Virus record (IMG/VR): IMGVR_UViG_3300049734_000601 | Location: 1-23,362 of that record | From: a virus | Strand: one strand, 5' to 3' | DNA: 23,362 nt | Shown here: positions 13,657 through 21,624 of the stretch, one piece after another | Position numbering within the stretch: the stretch's first letter is position 1 | How the letters are laid out: each line of letters starts with the position of its first letter | The notes under the pieces: generated by a model | What the model was told of the DNA's origin: nothing | What the model saw: only the letters and a program-made list of their open reading frames with translations | Databases searched by the model: none | Program-made: the position numbers and the translations under genes

Positions 13657-13674
13657 CCATACCTCATAGTATGG
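13657..13674 (+). promoter_or_regulatory. Hairpin over the portal start codon
   Basis: CCATAC (13657-13662) and GTATGG (13669-13674) are a perfect inverted repeat with the loop CTCATA. The ATG of the portal gene (13671) is within the 3' arm. No Shine-Dalgarno sequence precedes this start. The hairpin could tie portal translation to ribosomes finishing the terminase gene. Confidence 0.4.
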
Positions 13675-16064
13675 GACAGCAATTTGACGCCCAAGGATGG
13701 GCACCAGAATTATTTGATCAATTTCAGGGACAGCCTGAACCAATTGATGAATTCAGCCAACAGCCTCCAATGCATGCGCTTGAGCCAGAGCCAGAAATCG
13801 ATGAAATTCCCCAAAACCCATTTTATAAAAACTTAGCCTCAAGCATAAACAAAGGCCAGCTCTCTCTCTTAGCGCAAGATTTATTACAAGCCATCGATGA
13901 CGATATCAGTTCACGCTCTGAATGGGAAAGCTCCATTAATCGCATCATGCAATTTTTGGGCTTTAAAATAGAAGAGTATCGAGATGTCCCCTTCGCAAGA
14001 GCCTGCGCAGCCTTTGATTCCACCTTATCGACAGCGCTATTGCGTTTTTATGCCATAGCCCGGGCTGAGTTATATCCCACCAAAGGCCCCGTCAAAACTG
14101 AAATTATCGGCGCTCAAACCGAAGAACGATTCATGCAAGCCAAGGCCGTGGCTGAGTTTATGAATCACTATCTTACCAAAATCGATGAAGGATATTATCC
14201 AGATTCCGAGCGCTTATTAATGTATGTAGGCCTTTTTGGGTGCTGCTTCAGAAAAATTTATTACGATCCCATACTTAAAGCCACGATCGCAAGACATGTC
14301 GCCCCGCAAGATCTCATTATCAATAACTCAGCTACCAGCATCCTTGAATCAGATCGCATTACACACCGCATTCAGCTCAGCAAAAAAGAAATAAAACTCA
14401 GACAACAAGCTGGAATTTATTTAAAAGAAGTCGATTTGCCAGACATTAATGATAACGAAGAGTCAGAATCAAAAGTCAATAAGACAATAGAAAGAATAGA
14501 AGGGATAGATACCTCAAGACAAGACAATAAATCCCTATTTACTTTTTATGAAATTTATACAGATTTAATATTGGATGATTTTGATCAAGAATACCACCAC
14601 GATGAAATTCCTCTGCCCTATATCGTTACCATCTGCGCCACCTCAAAACAAGTATTTTCAGTGGTTAGAAACTGGAAAGAAGGTGATCAGCGATTCGTTA
14701 GAAAGAAACATTTCGTAAAATACGCATTTTTGCCTAACTACGGCATTTACAACCTAGGCATGGCCCATACCATGGGCTCTAACGCTATTGTATTAACCTC
14801 TGTTTTACGGCAGTTGGTCGACGCCGGCACCGTGAAAAACTTCCCTGGCGGCATACGCCAGGCAAACATGAAAATCGAGCAATATGATAAGCCGATTGGA
14901 CCTAATGAATTTAGACCCGTTGAGACAGGGGGCCTACCTTTACAAGAATGCTTGATGGTGATGCCATATTCAGAGCCATCACAAGTATTGCAATCCTTAA
15001 GGCAGGAATTAAAAGAAGACACTAATAACCTAGGCATTGCAACAGAAATGCCTGTTTCCGATAATAGAGCTGATGCGCCCGTGGGAACTACCCTTGCTTT
15101 GCTCGAAGTTAGTTCACGCCTACAAAGCGCCGTATTGAGATCCCTTCATTTCTCGCAAGGCCAGGAATTTCAAATGCTCTCTGAAGCATTTGCGGAGCAC
15201 ATGCCAAATGATCCCTACACCTTTGACTTGCCCGGAAAAGAAGCCTTCATTGTTAAATCGTTTTTTAATAAAAATATCGGTATTATTCCGGTATCCGATC
15301 CCAATGTAACCACTAGCACCCAAAGAATTTTAAAAACAGATGCTATCAGAAATATCGCTCTAAGCGCCGCTCAAATCCACGATTTAAGAGAAGTCTACAA
15401 AGAGCTATATCAGGCCATGGGCGTCCCACCTGAAGTCATCGAGAAAATATTACCTGCGCCACAATCCGTACCCGCGCTCGATCCTGTCACTGAAAACGGC
15501 CTCATCATGCAAGGAAAACCTGTCAAGGCCTATCCGTTTCAGAACCATAAAGCGCACATCATGACGCATATGACGACCCAGCAAAATCCGCTTGGCATGG
15601 CACATATCCAAGAACATCAGGCTATGGATTATATCAACGATATGCAACAGCGTATGGGAATAGTGATGCCGCCTATCGAACAAATCATGCAAAACCCAGA
15701 GCTTGCGAACGAGATTTCTATTAAGGCAGCCGAGGCGACACAACAATTATTAGCAGAACAACAACAGCAGAACCCACCCCCATTAGATCCCAATATGGTC
15801 ATGATGGAAGACATCAATCAACATCGAGAAGCAGCCTCCCTTAAACACGAAGAAGCAAAACTCAGGGCTGAGACAGAAGCCTATAAAACACAAACTAATT
15901 TTGAGGCAGAGAAAATGAAGCTTGAAACACAAAAACAATTGGCAGACGACAAGAATCAAAAAGATTTAGCAATTGCTGAAATGAAAATCAATGAGCAAAA
16001 AGAAAAGGGATTATGGGACAGGTTTAAAAGCCTAAGAAATAAACAGTTTGGAGGAAATCAATAA
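13671..16064 (+). CDS. Portal protein (head-tail connector)
   Basis: This gene encodes 797 residues, in the size range of podovirus portal proteins. The dodecameric portal is the gate through which DNA is packaged and ejected. Residues 1-50 are acidic and proline/glutamine-rich. Residues about 60-580 have the portal pattern, including SEWESSINRIMQFLGFKIEE, LLMYVGLFGCCFRKIYYDP, HVAPQDLIINNSATSILESD and IGIATEMPVSDNRADAPVGT-like segments. The last 150 residues are glutamine-, lysine- and glutamate-rich coiled coil (TQQLLAEQQQQNPPPLDPN and beyond), like the extended barrel of P22-type portals. The start has no ribosome site and lies in a hairpin. The last codons overlap the next ATG (TAATG). Confidence 0.85.
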   Translation: MGQQFDAQGWAPELFDQFQGQPEPIDEFSQQPPMHALEPEPEIDEIPQNPFYKNLASSINKGQLSLLAQDLLQAIDDDISSRSEWESSINRIMQFLGFKIEEYRDVPFARACAAFDSTLSTALLRFYAIARAELYPTKGPVKTEIIGAQTEERFMQAKAVAEFMNHYLTKIDEGYYPDSERLLMYVGLFGCCFRKIYYDPILKATIARHVAPQDLIINNSATSILESDRITHRIQLSKKEIKLRQQAGIYLKEVDLPDINDNEESESKVNKTIERIEGIDTSRQDNKSLFTFYEIYTDLILDDFDQEYHHDEIPLPYIVTICATSKQVFSVVRNWKEGDQRFVRKKHFVKYAFLPNYGIYNLGMAHTMGSNAIVLTSVLRQLVDAGTVKNFPGGIRQANMKIEQYDKPIGPNEFRPVETGGLPLQECLMVMPYSEPSQVLQSLRQELKEDTNNLGIATEMPVSDNRADAPVGTTLALLEVSSRLQSAVLRSLHFSQGQEFQMLSEAFAEHMPNDPYTFDLPGKEAFIVKSFFNKNIGIIPVSDPNVTTSTQRILKTDAIRNIALSAAQIHDLREVYKELYQAMGVPPEVIEKILPAPQSVPALDPVTENGLIMQGKPVKAYPFQNHKAHIMTHMTTQQNPLGMAHIQEHQAMDYINDMQQRMGIVMPPIEQIMQNPELANEISIKAAEATQQLLAEQQQQNPPPLDPNMVMMEDINQHREAASLKHEEAKLRAETEAYKTQTNFEAEKMKLETQKQLADDKNQKDLAIAEMKINEQKEKGLWDRFKSLRNKQFGGNQ

Positions 16065-16591
16065 TGAAAGAACCAGGAATGAAATTAATGGCCGGCTACG
16101 TGGGTAAAAAAGATCCCAACCGCGCTGAAGCCAGAAAACTATTAAAAGGCGATGTCAAAGACATGATCATGCCAAAACCTAGAGAAAGCGCCAGCAGTAG
16201 GGGGAGAGAGAACTTACGACCCTTCAAAAAAGGCGGTCATGCCCATTGCATGCCAAAAACACAAACAAACATGGTGCTACCTAAACGCGAAGCATCCTCA
16301 AAATACAAAATCGAGAAATTCTCGGAGGCTGAAAAAATGAAGAAATCACACGGTGGATCGGTATACGAACAGGAAATGACCGGAGAACGTCCAAGCAAGA
16401 AAACACCTCACATTAATTACGAAACACAAATGAGGGGCGAACACGGCAAGAAAGCAAAAATGGCATCTGGAGGATGTTTTAAGAAAGGGACCCACGTTAA
16501 AAGAGCCATGGGCGGTCCTGGAAAGATGCGAAAAGATGAAATGACAAGCAGCGGCATGCCTGTGTTTAAAAAAGGCGGCAGAAAAAGCTAA
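16064..16591 (+). CDS. Basic Lys/Gly-rich virion-associated protein, unknown
   Basis: This gene encodes 175 residues, of which a large share is lysine, glycine and methionine. Short related units recur: FKKGGHAH, HGGSVYEQ, MASGGCFKKGTH, RAMGGPGKMR and VFKKGGRKS. Together they make a loose repeat of GG beside a lysine pair. The start is coupled to the portal stop, and GGAGG stands close by (TTTGGAGGAAATCA). Small proteins with such FKKGG-type repeats occur next to portal genes in other podovirus-like phages, and the function is unsettled. DNA binding within the head is possible from the charge. Confidence 0.65.
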   Translation: MKEPGMKLMAGYVGKKDPNRAEARKLLKGDVKDMIMPKPRESASSRGRENLRPFKKGGHAHCMPKTQTNMVLPKREASSKYKIEKFSEAEKMKKSHGGSVYEQEMTGERPSKKTPHINYETQMRGEHGKKAKMASGGCFKKGTHVKRAMGGPGKMRKDEMTSSGMPVFKKGGRKS

Positions 16592-16593
16592 AT

Positions 16594-16827
16594 ATGATTG
16601 AGCATTTTAAAGAAATTTTCCTAAAACGATTAAGGGAAAAAATTGTCGAGCAGGAAAAGTCTTTATTAGAAGGCCCAGTCAACACGATGGAATACTACAA
16701 GATGATTTTTGGCCATCGCAAGGGATTAAGAGAGGCAGAAGAATTATTTGTGAAAGTACTAAGGGAAATGTTATCGCCAAAAGACAAAGGGGAGCAACCA
16801 AGGGATGAGCAATCAAAGTATTATTGA
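16594..16827 (+). CDS. Small helical protein, unknown
   Basis: This gene encodes 77 residues with a strongly amphipathic helical sequence (KEIFLKRLREKIVEQEKSLL, HRKGLREAEELFVKVLREML). It starts two bases after the stop of the gene before it and overlaps the next gene by 23 bases. Proteins of this size and pattern are common between portal and scaffold genes. No family is assigned. Confidence 0.6.
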   Translation: MIEHFKEIFLKRLREKIVEQEKSLLEGPVNTMEYYKMIFGHRKGLREAEELFVKVLREMLSPKDKGEQPRDEQSKYY

Positions 16828-17260
16828 AAGCAGAAACGTTATACCAAAAGAAGTCTACGAAAGAAAATTAGCCACAAAAAAAATAGAAGATGAGTTAGGG
16901 TTTTCTATTCCTATCGAATGTCAAAACCGGCGATTGCTGATTATGCCTTTTACTCGATATGGTAAAAAAGATGCGCCTGTTCGCCAAGGGAGCGTCATTA
17001 TAGCACCATCCAGCAGAACGAAGTATGACGAGTTTGAAGCCCGGGTCGGGCGCGTGCTGAAGATGGCAGACAATGCTTACACCGGAGAAAAATTCGAAGG
17101 CGAAAAACCAAGCTGCACTGTCGGAGAATGGGTTGTTTTTGATAGAAGCTGCCAGCAAGGCCGTATCTGCTACAAAGGGATCGCCATGACATTTATCTAC
17201 GACGATAAAGTCCTTGGAACAACAACTGATCACGAAAATTTTGAATTTTACGATAATTAA
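16805..17260 (+). CDS. GroES-like co-chaperonin fold protein
   Basis: This gene encodes 151 residues. The first 45 are polar and helical. From about residue 45 on the pattern is that of Cpn10/GroES and phage relatives: RLLIMPFTRYGKKDAPVRQG, then GRVLKMADN, followed by SCTVGEWVVFDRSCQQGRIC and YKGIAMTFIYDDKVLGTT. This gives the beta-barrel order of a loop region, a GxV strand, a G-x-WV-x-F strand and a final DD-x-VLG strand. GroES-type phage proteins such as T4 gp31 help fold the capsid protein with host GroEL. Its position between portal and scaffold genes fits that role. Whether it is active as a co-chaperonin or is a structural protein with the same fold cannot be told. Confidence 0.55.
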   Translation: MSNQSIIESRNVIPKEVYERKLATKKIEDELGFSIPIECQNRRLLIMPFTRYGKKDAPVRQGSVIIAPSSRTKYDEFEARVGRVLKMADNAYTGEKFEGEKPSCTVGEWVVFDRSCQQGRICYKGIAMTFIYDDKVLGTTTDHENFEFYDN

Positions 17261-17280
17261 AATAGATTTGGAGATTAACA

Positions 17281-18264
17281 ATGCAAGAACAAGAACATGA
17301 GTTCGCAGAAGCATCCCAACAAAATGAAGAAAATATCCAACAAGAACCTGAAAAAGGATCCCCTGAACCAGAAACCCAAGAGCCTGCCCCAGAGCCAGAA
17401 CAAGAAAACCAAGAAAGCGAACAGGAAGAAGAAAAGCCATATCCAGAAAGAAACCCATATAAAACGCTTTTAAATAGAAACGAGCGTGAACGTTACAGGC
17501 TTAAACAGGAAAACGAACAACTAAAACAGCAGCTTGAAGAGACGGCCAGGTTAAACGCGTTATCTTCTGAAGCGGCCTCATTTCATTACAAGCAAAGCGT
17601 TGATCATAAATTACGTGAAGCTCAAGACAGATACTCAAGAGCAGTGCAAGAGGGGGATGCTGAATCCCAAATAAAAGCCAATCAAGACATTGTGGAATCC
17701 ATGTCTGAAAAGCATAGAATTGAGCAAAAACAAGCAGAACAAAAGCTCTACCAGGAATATTATCAACCCCCACAAAGGCAAACCGAGCCAGAAGACATTT
17801 TGTCCCAACTTAACTCCTATCAAATGCGAGAGACCGTTAATTGGCAACGGCAAAACGCTGGTTGGTTTAACCCAAACTCACCCCATTACGATCCAGAACT
17901 TGCTCAATTAGCAGACGATTATTCTGAGATGAAGGCGCTTGAATATCAACGAAGAGGTGAGCCATTTAAGGTGCTGTCTGGCGAATATTTTAACGATCTT
18001 AATAAATATATAAATAGCGTCAGGCAAGATCGCGGAGATCCGGCACACACCATGCAACAAGAAAGGAGACCCCTTGTTATGAAACCTTCTAATCAATACG
18101 TATCTCCCATTACCAACAGAAGCGCGCATAGCTATCAAAAACCAAAAGAACGTCAACTAACCAGACAAGAATACAACATGGCCAAAGAGCTCAGGATAGA
18201 TCCTGAAATATATCGAAAGCAAATCGTAAATCTAGAAAAACTAGGACAGTACAAAAGGGGGTAG
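17281..18264 (+). CDS. Scaffold-like protein
   Basis: This gene encodes 327 residues, extremely rich in glutamate and glutamine. The N-terminal 60 residues are acidic and proline-rich (EPETQEPAPEPEQENQESEQ). Residues 65-160 are a long coiled coil (NERERYRLKQENEQLKQQLE and onwards). The C-terminal 60 residues are basic (TRQEYNMAKELRIDPEIYRK). An acidic coiled-coil protein with a basic C-terminal helix just before the capsid genes is the usual form of a phage scaffolding protein, whose C-terminus binds the coat protein. GGAG lies nine bases before the ATG. Confidence 0.7.
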   Translation: MQEQEHEFAEASQQNEENIQQEPEKGSPEPETQEPAPEPEQENQESEQEEEKPYPERNPYKTLLNRNERERYRLKQENEQLKQQLEETARLNALSSEAASFHYKQSVDHKLREAQDRYSRAVQEGDAESQIKANQDIVESMSEKHRIEQKQAEQKLYQEYYQPPQRQTEPEDILSQLNSYQMRETVNWQRQNAGWFNPNSPHYDPELAQLADDYSEMKALEYQRRGEPFKVLSGEYFNDLNKYINSVRQDRGDPAHTMQQERRPLVMKPSNQYVSPITNRSAHSYQKPKERQLTRQEYNMAKELRIDPEIYRKQIVNLEKLGQYKRG

Positions 18265-18273
18265 GAAATAAAA

Positions 18274-18795
18274 ATGAAAAGGAAATCACAAAACAAACCA
18301 AGAGAATTTGAAGAAAGAGAATTCGAAGGCCGAGAGCTGGAAGGAAGGGAATTCGATAGCGAACAACCCGATGTTTTAGAAAACCCAACCGACGATCCCT
18401 TGTTTATTCCTCCAAGAATAGTGCCAAAAGACAAGATTTACTATTGGGTGAGACAAGCTATTTATAACGAACCAGATGATAGACGATACTCAATGATGAG
18501 ACGAAAGGGATGGACGCCCGTCCCCGTCTCAAGACATCCAGAATTTGCAATCGCCCTTAAAGGTAAAGACAGATTAGATGATAAAGGGGTAATTGAGTTC
18601 GGCGGCCTCATTCTTTGCGAGCGAGATAAACGCACATGCGATAAAGAAGCATATGAAAGATCAATAGAAGATCGCAGACGAGTTAATAGTTTATCAGGTC
18701 TTGATGGGTTGCCCGCAGATCACCATTTCCCTGTCACGTTTCAAAATCAAATGCAGGGTACATTTTCTGATGGCAATAGCGCCGGGTTTATGTAA
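18274..18795 (+). CDS. Phage structural-module protein of unknown role
   Basis: This gene encodes 173 residues. Residues 10-30 contain a repeated E-F/L-E-G-R-E unit (FEEREFEGRELEGREFDSEQ). A globular part follows with WVRQAIYNEPDDRRYSMMRR, KGWTPVPVSRHPEF and VIEFGGLILCERDKRTC. The phrase GWTPVPVSRHP followed by a GGLILCERDK unit is familiar from small conserved proteins between scaffold and capsid genes, but no function is known to me. AGGAAA stands close upstream of the ATG. It is the last gene before a strong terminator. Confidence 0.65.
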   Translation: MKRKSQNKPREFEEREFEGRELEGREFDSEQPDVLENPTDDPLFIPPRIVPKDKIYYWVRQAIYNEPDDRRYSMMRRKGWTPVPVSRHPEFAIALKGKDRLDDKGVIEFGGLILCERDKRTCDKEAYERSIEDRRRVNSLSGLDGLPADHHFPVTFQNQMQGTFSDGNSAGFM

Positions 18796-18803
18796 TCGCT
18801 TGT

Positions 18804-18832
18804 CAACGATATAAAAAAATTCTATATCGTTG
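18804..18832. repeat. 10-bp perfect inverted repeat after the preceding gene
   Basis: CAACGATATA (18804-18813) and TATATCGTTG (18823-18832) are separated by nine bases. As RNA this would be a stable stem-loop directly after a stop codon, though no T run follows. As DNA it could be an operator. Confidence 0.5.
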
Positions 18833-18857
18833 GTACAACATTTAATAACTCATATTA

Positions 18858-18888
18858 GCCGCCCTAAGACGTACGGGCGGCATTTTAT
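18858..18888 (+). terminator. Intrinsic terminator before the capsid genes
   Basis: GCCGCCC (18858-18864) pairs perfectly with GGGCGGC (18875-18881), with the ten-base loop TAAGACGTAC, followed by ATTTTAT. The GC-rich stem plus T-rich tail is a convincing rho-independent terminator. It would separate the packaging/scaffold transcript from the capsid transcript, or lower read-through between them. Confidence 0.75.
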
Positions 18889-19045
18889 CGGGGGGCCATC
18901 CCGTAAAAAGGCCTACTCAACTCCGGTGGACCGGCCACACAATCGGTACAGAGCTTGGTTGGGCTCAGGGTAAAAGTCGATAGCCATTAAACGACGATGG
19001 ACGCGCGCAAGCGCTTTTATTTATCAGTTTAATGGAGATAAAAAA
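18889..19045 (+). promoter_or_regulatory. Structured noncoding leader of the capsid genes
   Basis: No gene is seen in these 157 bases. The stretch is GC-rich compared with its surroundings and has several stems: CCGG-TGGA-CCGG, GAGC/GCTC, and GCGC-GCAA-GCGC (19003-19014) followed by TTTTATTT, which looks like a weak terminator. A 9-bp perfect inverted repeat CCATTAAAC (18984-18992) and GTTTAATGG (19027-19035) encloses this last hairpin. Its right arm covers the first two bases of the GGAG ribosome site (19034-19037) of the gene that starts at 19046. The leader may control translation, or it may contain the capsid promoter. Confidence 0.5.
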
Positions 19046-19717
19046 ATGACATATGCCGCTGGCACTAACTCTCCTTGGGGATTTCGACCAGAAAGACACA
19101 TCAACGGTTCTTCTTGGAATGGTCAAACAAAAATTTTCAGAATCGCTTCTGCTTATGCAACTTCTCTGTATACGGGCGATCCTGTCACTCAAAATGGCAA
19201 TGGCACAATTACAATTGCTACCGCGGGCGCTAATCCCATTATCGGTATTTTTATGGGAGTTAAATACATAGATGCAAGCGGAAACCCTCAGTATTCGCAA
19301 TATTGGCCAGCTAATACGGTATGTACTAGCCCATCTGGCTTAGGCGCTTATGCAGACGCAGAAGTTTGCGTAGACACCTCAGTCGAATACAACATTCAGG
19401 TTTCTAATTCTACAAACGTCGCGCCTACTGCTGCAAACGTATCTATCCAAACCGCTCAATTATTTTCAAATGCGGCATTTGGTGTAGCGGGCGGTGGGAA
19501 TGCTGGGATCACTAATCCTGCAACCGGTTCAACCCTAACGGGACAATCTGCTTATTACTTAGACGCAAGCACGCTTGCTGTAACGGCAGATTTGCAACTC
19601 AAAGTCATCGACTTTGTACAAGCACCCGGAAACGTAAGCGGTGTTCTCTATAACAACGTCTACGTAACGCTCAATAACGACGTATTAAATTCCGGCACCG
19701 GTACCCTCGGCGTCTAA
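19046..19717 (+). CDS. Capsid-associated (decoration-like) structural protein
   Basis: This gene encodes 223 residues, nearly all beta, rich in glycine, alanine, threonine and asparagine, with few charged residues. The opening AAGTNSPWGFRPERHINGSS and the middle TGDPVTQNGNGTITIATAGAN followed by a GIFMGVKY unit match the style of a phage head protein usually found next to the major capsid gene. I cannot say whether it is a decoration, head-fibre or minor coat protein. GGAG stands eight bases before the ATG. Base composition and codon use match the capsid gene that follows 25 bases later. Confidence 0.65.
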   Translation: MTYAAGTNSPWGFRPERHINGSSWNGQTKIFRIASAYATSLYTGDPVTQNGNGTITIATAGANPIIGIFMGVKYIDASGNPQYSQYWPANTVCTSPSGLGAYADAEVCVDTSVEYNIQVSNSTNVAPTAANVSIQTAQLFSNAAFGVAGGGNAGITNPATGSTLTGQSAYYLDASTLAVTADLQLKVIDFVQAPGNVSGVLYNNVYVTLNNDVLNSGTGTLGV

Positions 19718-19742
19718 AGAAGAATTAAAGGAGATTTAATCC

Positions 19743-20642
19743 ATGGCAATGACAACAACTCAAATTTCCAACCTACTTAGGCCCGGACTTGCTGCAATTT
19801 GCGGTGATTATCCAACCTATCCAACAGAGTGGTCGGAAATATACGAAACATATGAATCAGATAAGGCCTTTGAAATCGAAGAGGAAATGAAATTCCTCGG
19901 GATCGCTCGTTTTAGGGACGAGGGAGCCCCCACACCGATGGACACAATGGGTCAAAGATTTGCTACGACCTATCAGCACAGATATCTGGCTCTAATGTTC
20001 AATATCACCAGACAGGCTCAGCTAGATAACTTGTACAAGCAGAAGTTCCCCATGATCGCTAAGAGCTTCAAGCGTTCATTCTTGATCGCTAAAGAAACCC
20101 TTGGCGCTGCTGTTCTAAATAATGGGTTTACTACCCAACTAACTGGCGATGGTCAGCCATTGTTCTCTACAGCGCATATCATCGACACAGGAACAGTTGC
20201 AAATCGTCCCACCACGGGTTCCGACATGAACGAAACCAGTTGGGAATCTGGATTGATTCAGGTAGCGTTCTTCAAAGACATTGCCGGTAACCCAACCCAA
20301 GCTAAGGTTGTCAAACTCATTGTTCCACCTCAGCTTGAGTATGTAGCTTGTCGATTAACTAAATCTGCATTTAGAACAAATACTCCAAATAACGACATCA
20401 GTGCAACTTATCACATCGGTAGCGCTCCAGAAGGGTACAGGGTCAACCATTATCTTTCTAGCGGTTCCGCATGGTTCATGTTAACCGACTCACCAAACGG
20501 GTTCAAGATGTACCAACGCGAACCATTCCAAACAGATACCTATGTTGACTTTCTAACTGACAATATACAATGTAAGGGTCTGGAACGCTATTCATTTGGG
20601 GTAACTAACTGGCGAGCTGGCTGGGGCAATCCTGGTCAATAA
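19743..20642 (+). CDS. Major capsid protein
   Basis: This gene encodes 299 residues, in the range of HK97-fold capsid proteins without a scaffolding delta domain. Conserved features of such proteins are visible: the N-terminal helix TQISNLLRPGLAAICGDYP, the loop YETYESDKAFEIEEEMKFLG, the long helix FPMIAKSFKRSFLIAKETLG, LFSTAHIIDTG, a helix-strand pair TQAKVVKLIVPPQLEYVACR, and the late segment YSFGVTNWRAG. AAGGAG precedes the ATG at good distance. Its place after a scaffold-like gene and before head-completion genes supports the call. Confidence 0.82.
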   Translation: MAMTTTQISNLLRPGLAAICGDYPTYPTEWSEIYETYESDKAFEIEEEMKFLGIARFRDEGAPTPMDTMGQRFATTYQHRYLALMFNITRQAQLDNLYKQKFPMIAKSFKRSFLIAKETLGAAVLNNGFTTQLTGDGQPLFSTAHIIDTGTVANRPTTGSDMNETSWESGLIQVAFFKDIAGNPTQAKVVKLIVPPQLEYVACRLTKSAFRTNTPNNDISATYHIGSAPEGYRVNHYLSSGSAWFMLTDSPNGFKMYQREPFQTDTYVDFLTDNIQCKGLERYSFGVTNWRAGWGNPGQ

Positions 20643-20654
20643 GGAGTATAACAC

Positions 20655-20825
20655 ATGGCTAGTATAAATAAAATATCCTACGCCAGGTTTACATCAGCCG
20701 TCCTCATTGGTGATACCGAAAGTGTCACCAATGGATCCACTGATAATATTCCTGCGCTTACCAATGTCACCGTTTCCGGCACCACCGCACCCGTTGACGC
20801 ATGCCTAGAACTCAAATCTATATAA
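20655..20825 (+). CDS. 5' piece of an interrupted decoration/fibre-like gene
   Basis: ATG at 20655 has AAGGAG upstream and opens 56 codons (ASINKISYARFTSAVLIGDT to APVDACLELKSI), ending in a TAA at 20823-20825. The reading frame continues uninterrupted after that TAA into the next open frame. The phrase LELKS-x-x-GAFLPPRMTT, which spans the stop, is a well-known junction in phage fibre and decoration proteins (LELNSTTKGFLPPRMTT-like). The stop therefore most likely splits one gene of about 243 codons. Confidence 0.65.
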   Translation: MASINKISYARFTSAVLIGDTESVTNGSTDNIPALTNVTVSGTTAPVDACLELKSI

Positions 20826-20846
20826 GGCGCATTTTTACCGCCCAGA

Positions 20847-21386
20847 ATGACAACAGCTCAAAAAAATGCGCTTGTTTATGTCACCACTGGGATGCGAGTT
20901 TTTGATACTGATTTAAATTCAGATCAAATATACATCAATAGCGGTTGGTCAAGTATTGGTGTCATGCAGTTTGCAAGCGGCACGATCAACAATGCAGGCC
21001 TTTTAGCTTTGTATGCAACCCCATCATTGCTCGTTGCAGCACCCGGAGCCGGTCTCACCATCATGGTAAACCAACTCATGCTAGAGCTCGTCTATGCAGC
21101 AGCTCCAACAGGGGGAGGCGCTGTTTTTGCTCAATACAAAAACACAGTGAACGCAGGCGGAACAGCAGCAACCGCAACCATTCCAGCAGCAGGATTTACA
21201 GGCGCAGCCGCTAGTACCATTTTTGGTGCAACAGGTCTGCCTGGTACCATTGCAGCCCCATTACCAACTACCGCCAACACAACTAACTCTGGGATTTATC
21301 TCACCAATGGAACCGCCAACTTTGGCGGCGGCGCGGGTTCTAGTTTGCGTTGGTACTTAAATTACACCGTCGTTCCAGTCACTTAG
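20847..21386 (+). CDS. 3' piece of an interrupted decoration/fibre-like gene
   Basis: The frame from ATG 20847 encodes 179 residues and is in the same phase as the 56-codon frame that ends at 20825. Only GGCGCATTTTTACCGCCCAGA lies between, coding GAFLPPR in frame. No ribosome site precedes 20847. The sequence TTAQKNALVYVTTGMRVFDT, then QIYINSGWSSIG, is the repeat-like unit seen near the N-termini of phage head-fibre and decoration proteins. The remainder is glycine-, alanine- and threonine-rich beta structure ending in LRWYLNYTVVPVT. Either the TAA is read through, a mutation has broken the gene, or the piece is made separately with a poor start. Confidence 0.65.
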   Translation: MTTAQKNALVYVTTGMRVFDTDLNSDQIYINSGWSSIGVMQFASGTINNAGLLALYATPSLLVAAPGAGLTIMVNQLMLELVYAAAPTGGGAVFAQYKNTVNAGGTAATATIPAAGFTGAAASTIFGATGLPGTIAAPLPTTANTTNSGIYLTNGTANFGGGAGSSLRWYLNYTVVPVT

Positions 21387-21396
21387 GGAGATTGAC

Positions 21397-21624
21397 ATGA
21401 AAGGGAAGGAAAAAATTGAAGAACGTCTCAAACAAAGACAAGAAGAATTACAAAAAAATCAAAAGCGGTTGAACGAGATGAATTCGTTTATTGAAAAAAC
21501 AACAAACGATATTCGCTCAACCAGAGACGTCATTGTGTACTTAACAGGCGCAATCCAGGAAACACAAGAATTATTAAAAATAGCCGCCGAAGAGGAAACA
21601 AAAGAGAATAAATGCCAAGAGTAA
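21397..21624 (+). CDS. Small coiled-coil protein, unknown
   Basis: This gene encodes 75 residues, one continuous heptad-patterned helix (EERLKQRQEELQKNQKRLNE, DIRSTRDVIVYLTGAIQETQ). GGGAG lies seven bases before the ATG. It overlaps the start of the following gene by 13 bases. Short coiled-coil proteins at this position are common in phage head modules and often unannotated. A link to the neighbouring structural proteins is likely by position only. Confidence 0.65.
   Translation: MKGKEKIEERLKQRQEELQKNQKRLNEMNSFIEKTTNDIRSTRDVIVYLTGAIQETQELLKIAAEEETKENKCQE

Noticed and set aside
20655-21386. Genome-wide reassignment of TAA to an amino acid
   Set aside because: Many genes in the window end in TAA with the next ribosome site or ATG immediately following (for example at 8204, 13644, 16589, 19715 and 22263), so TAA is a normal stop here.
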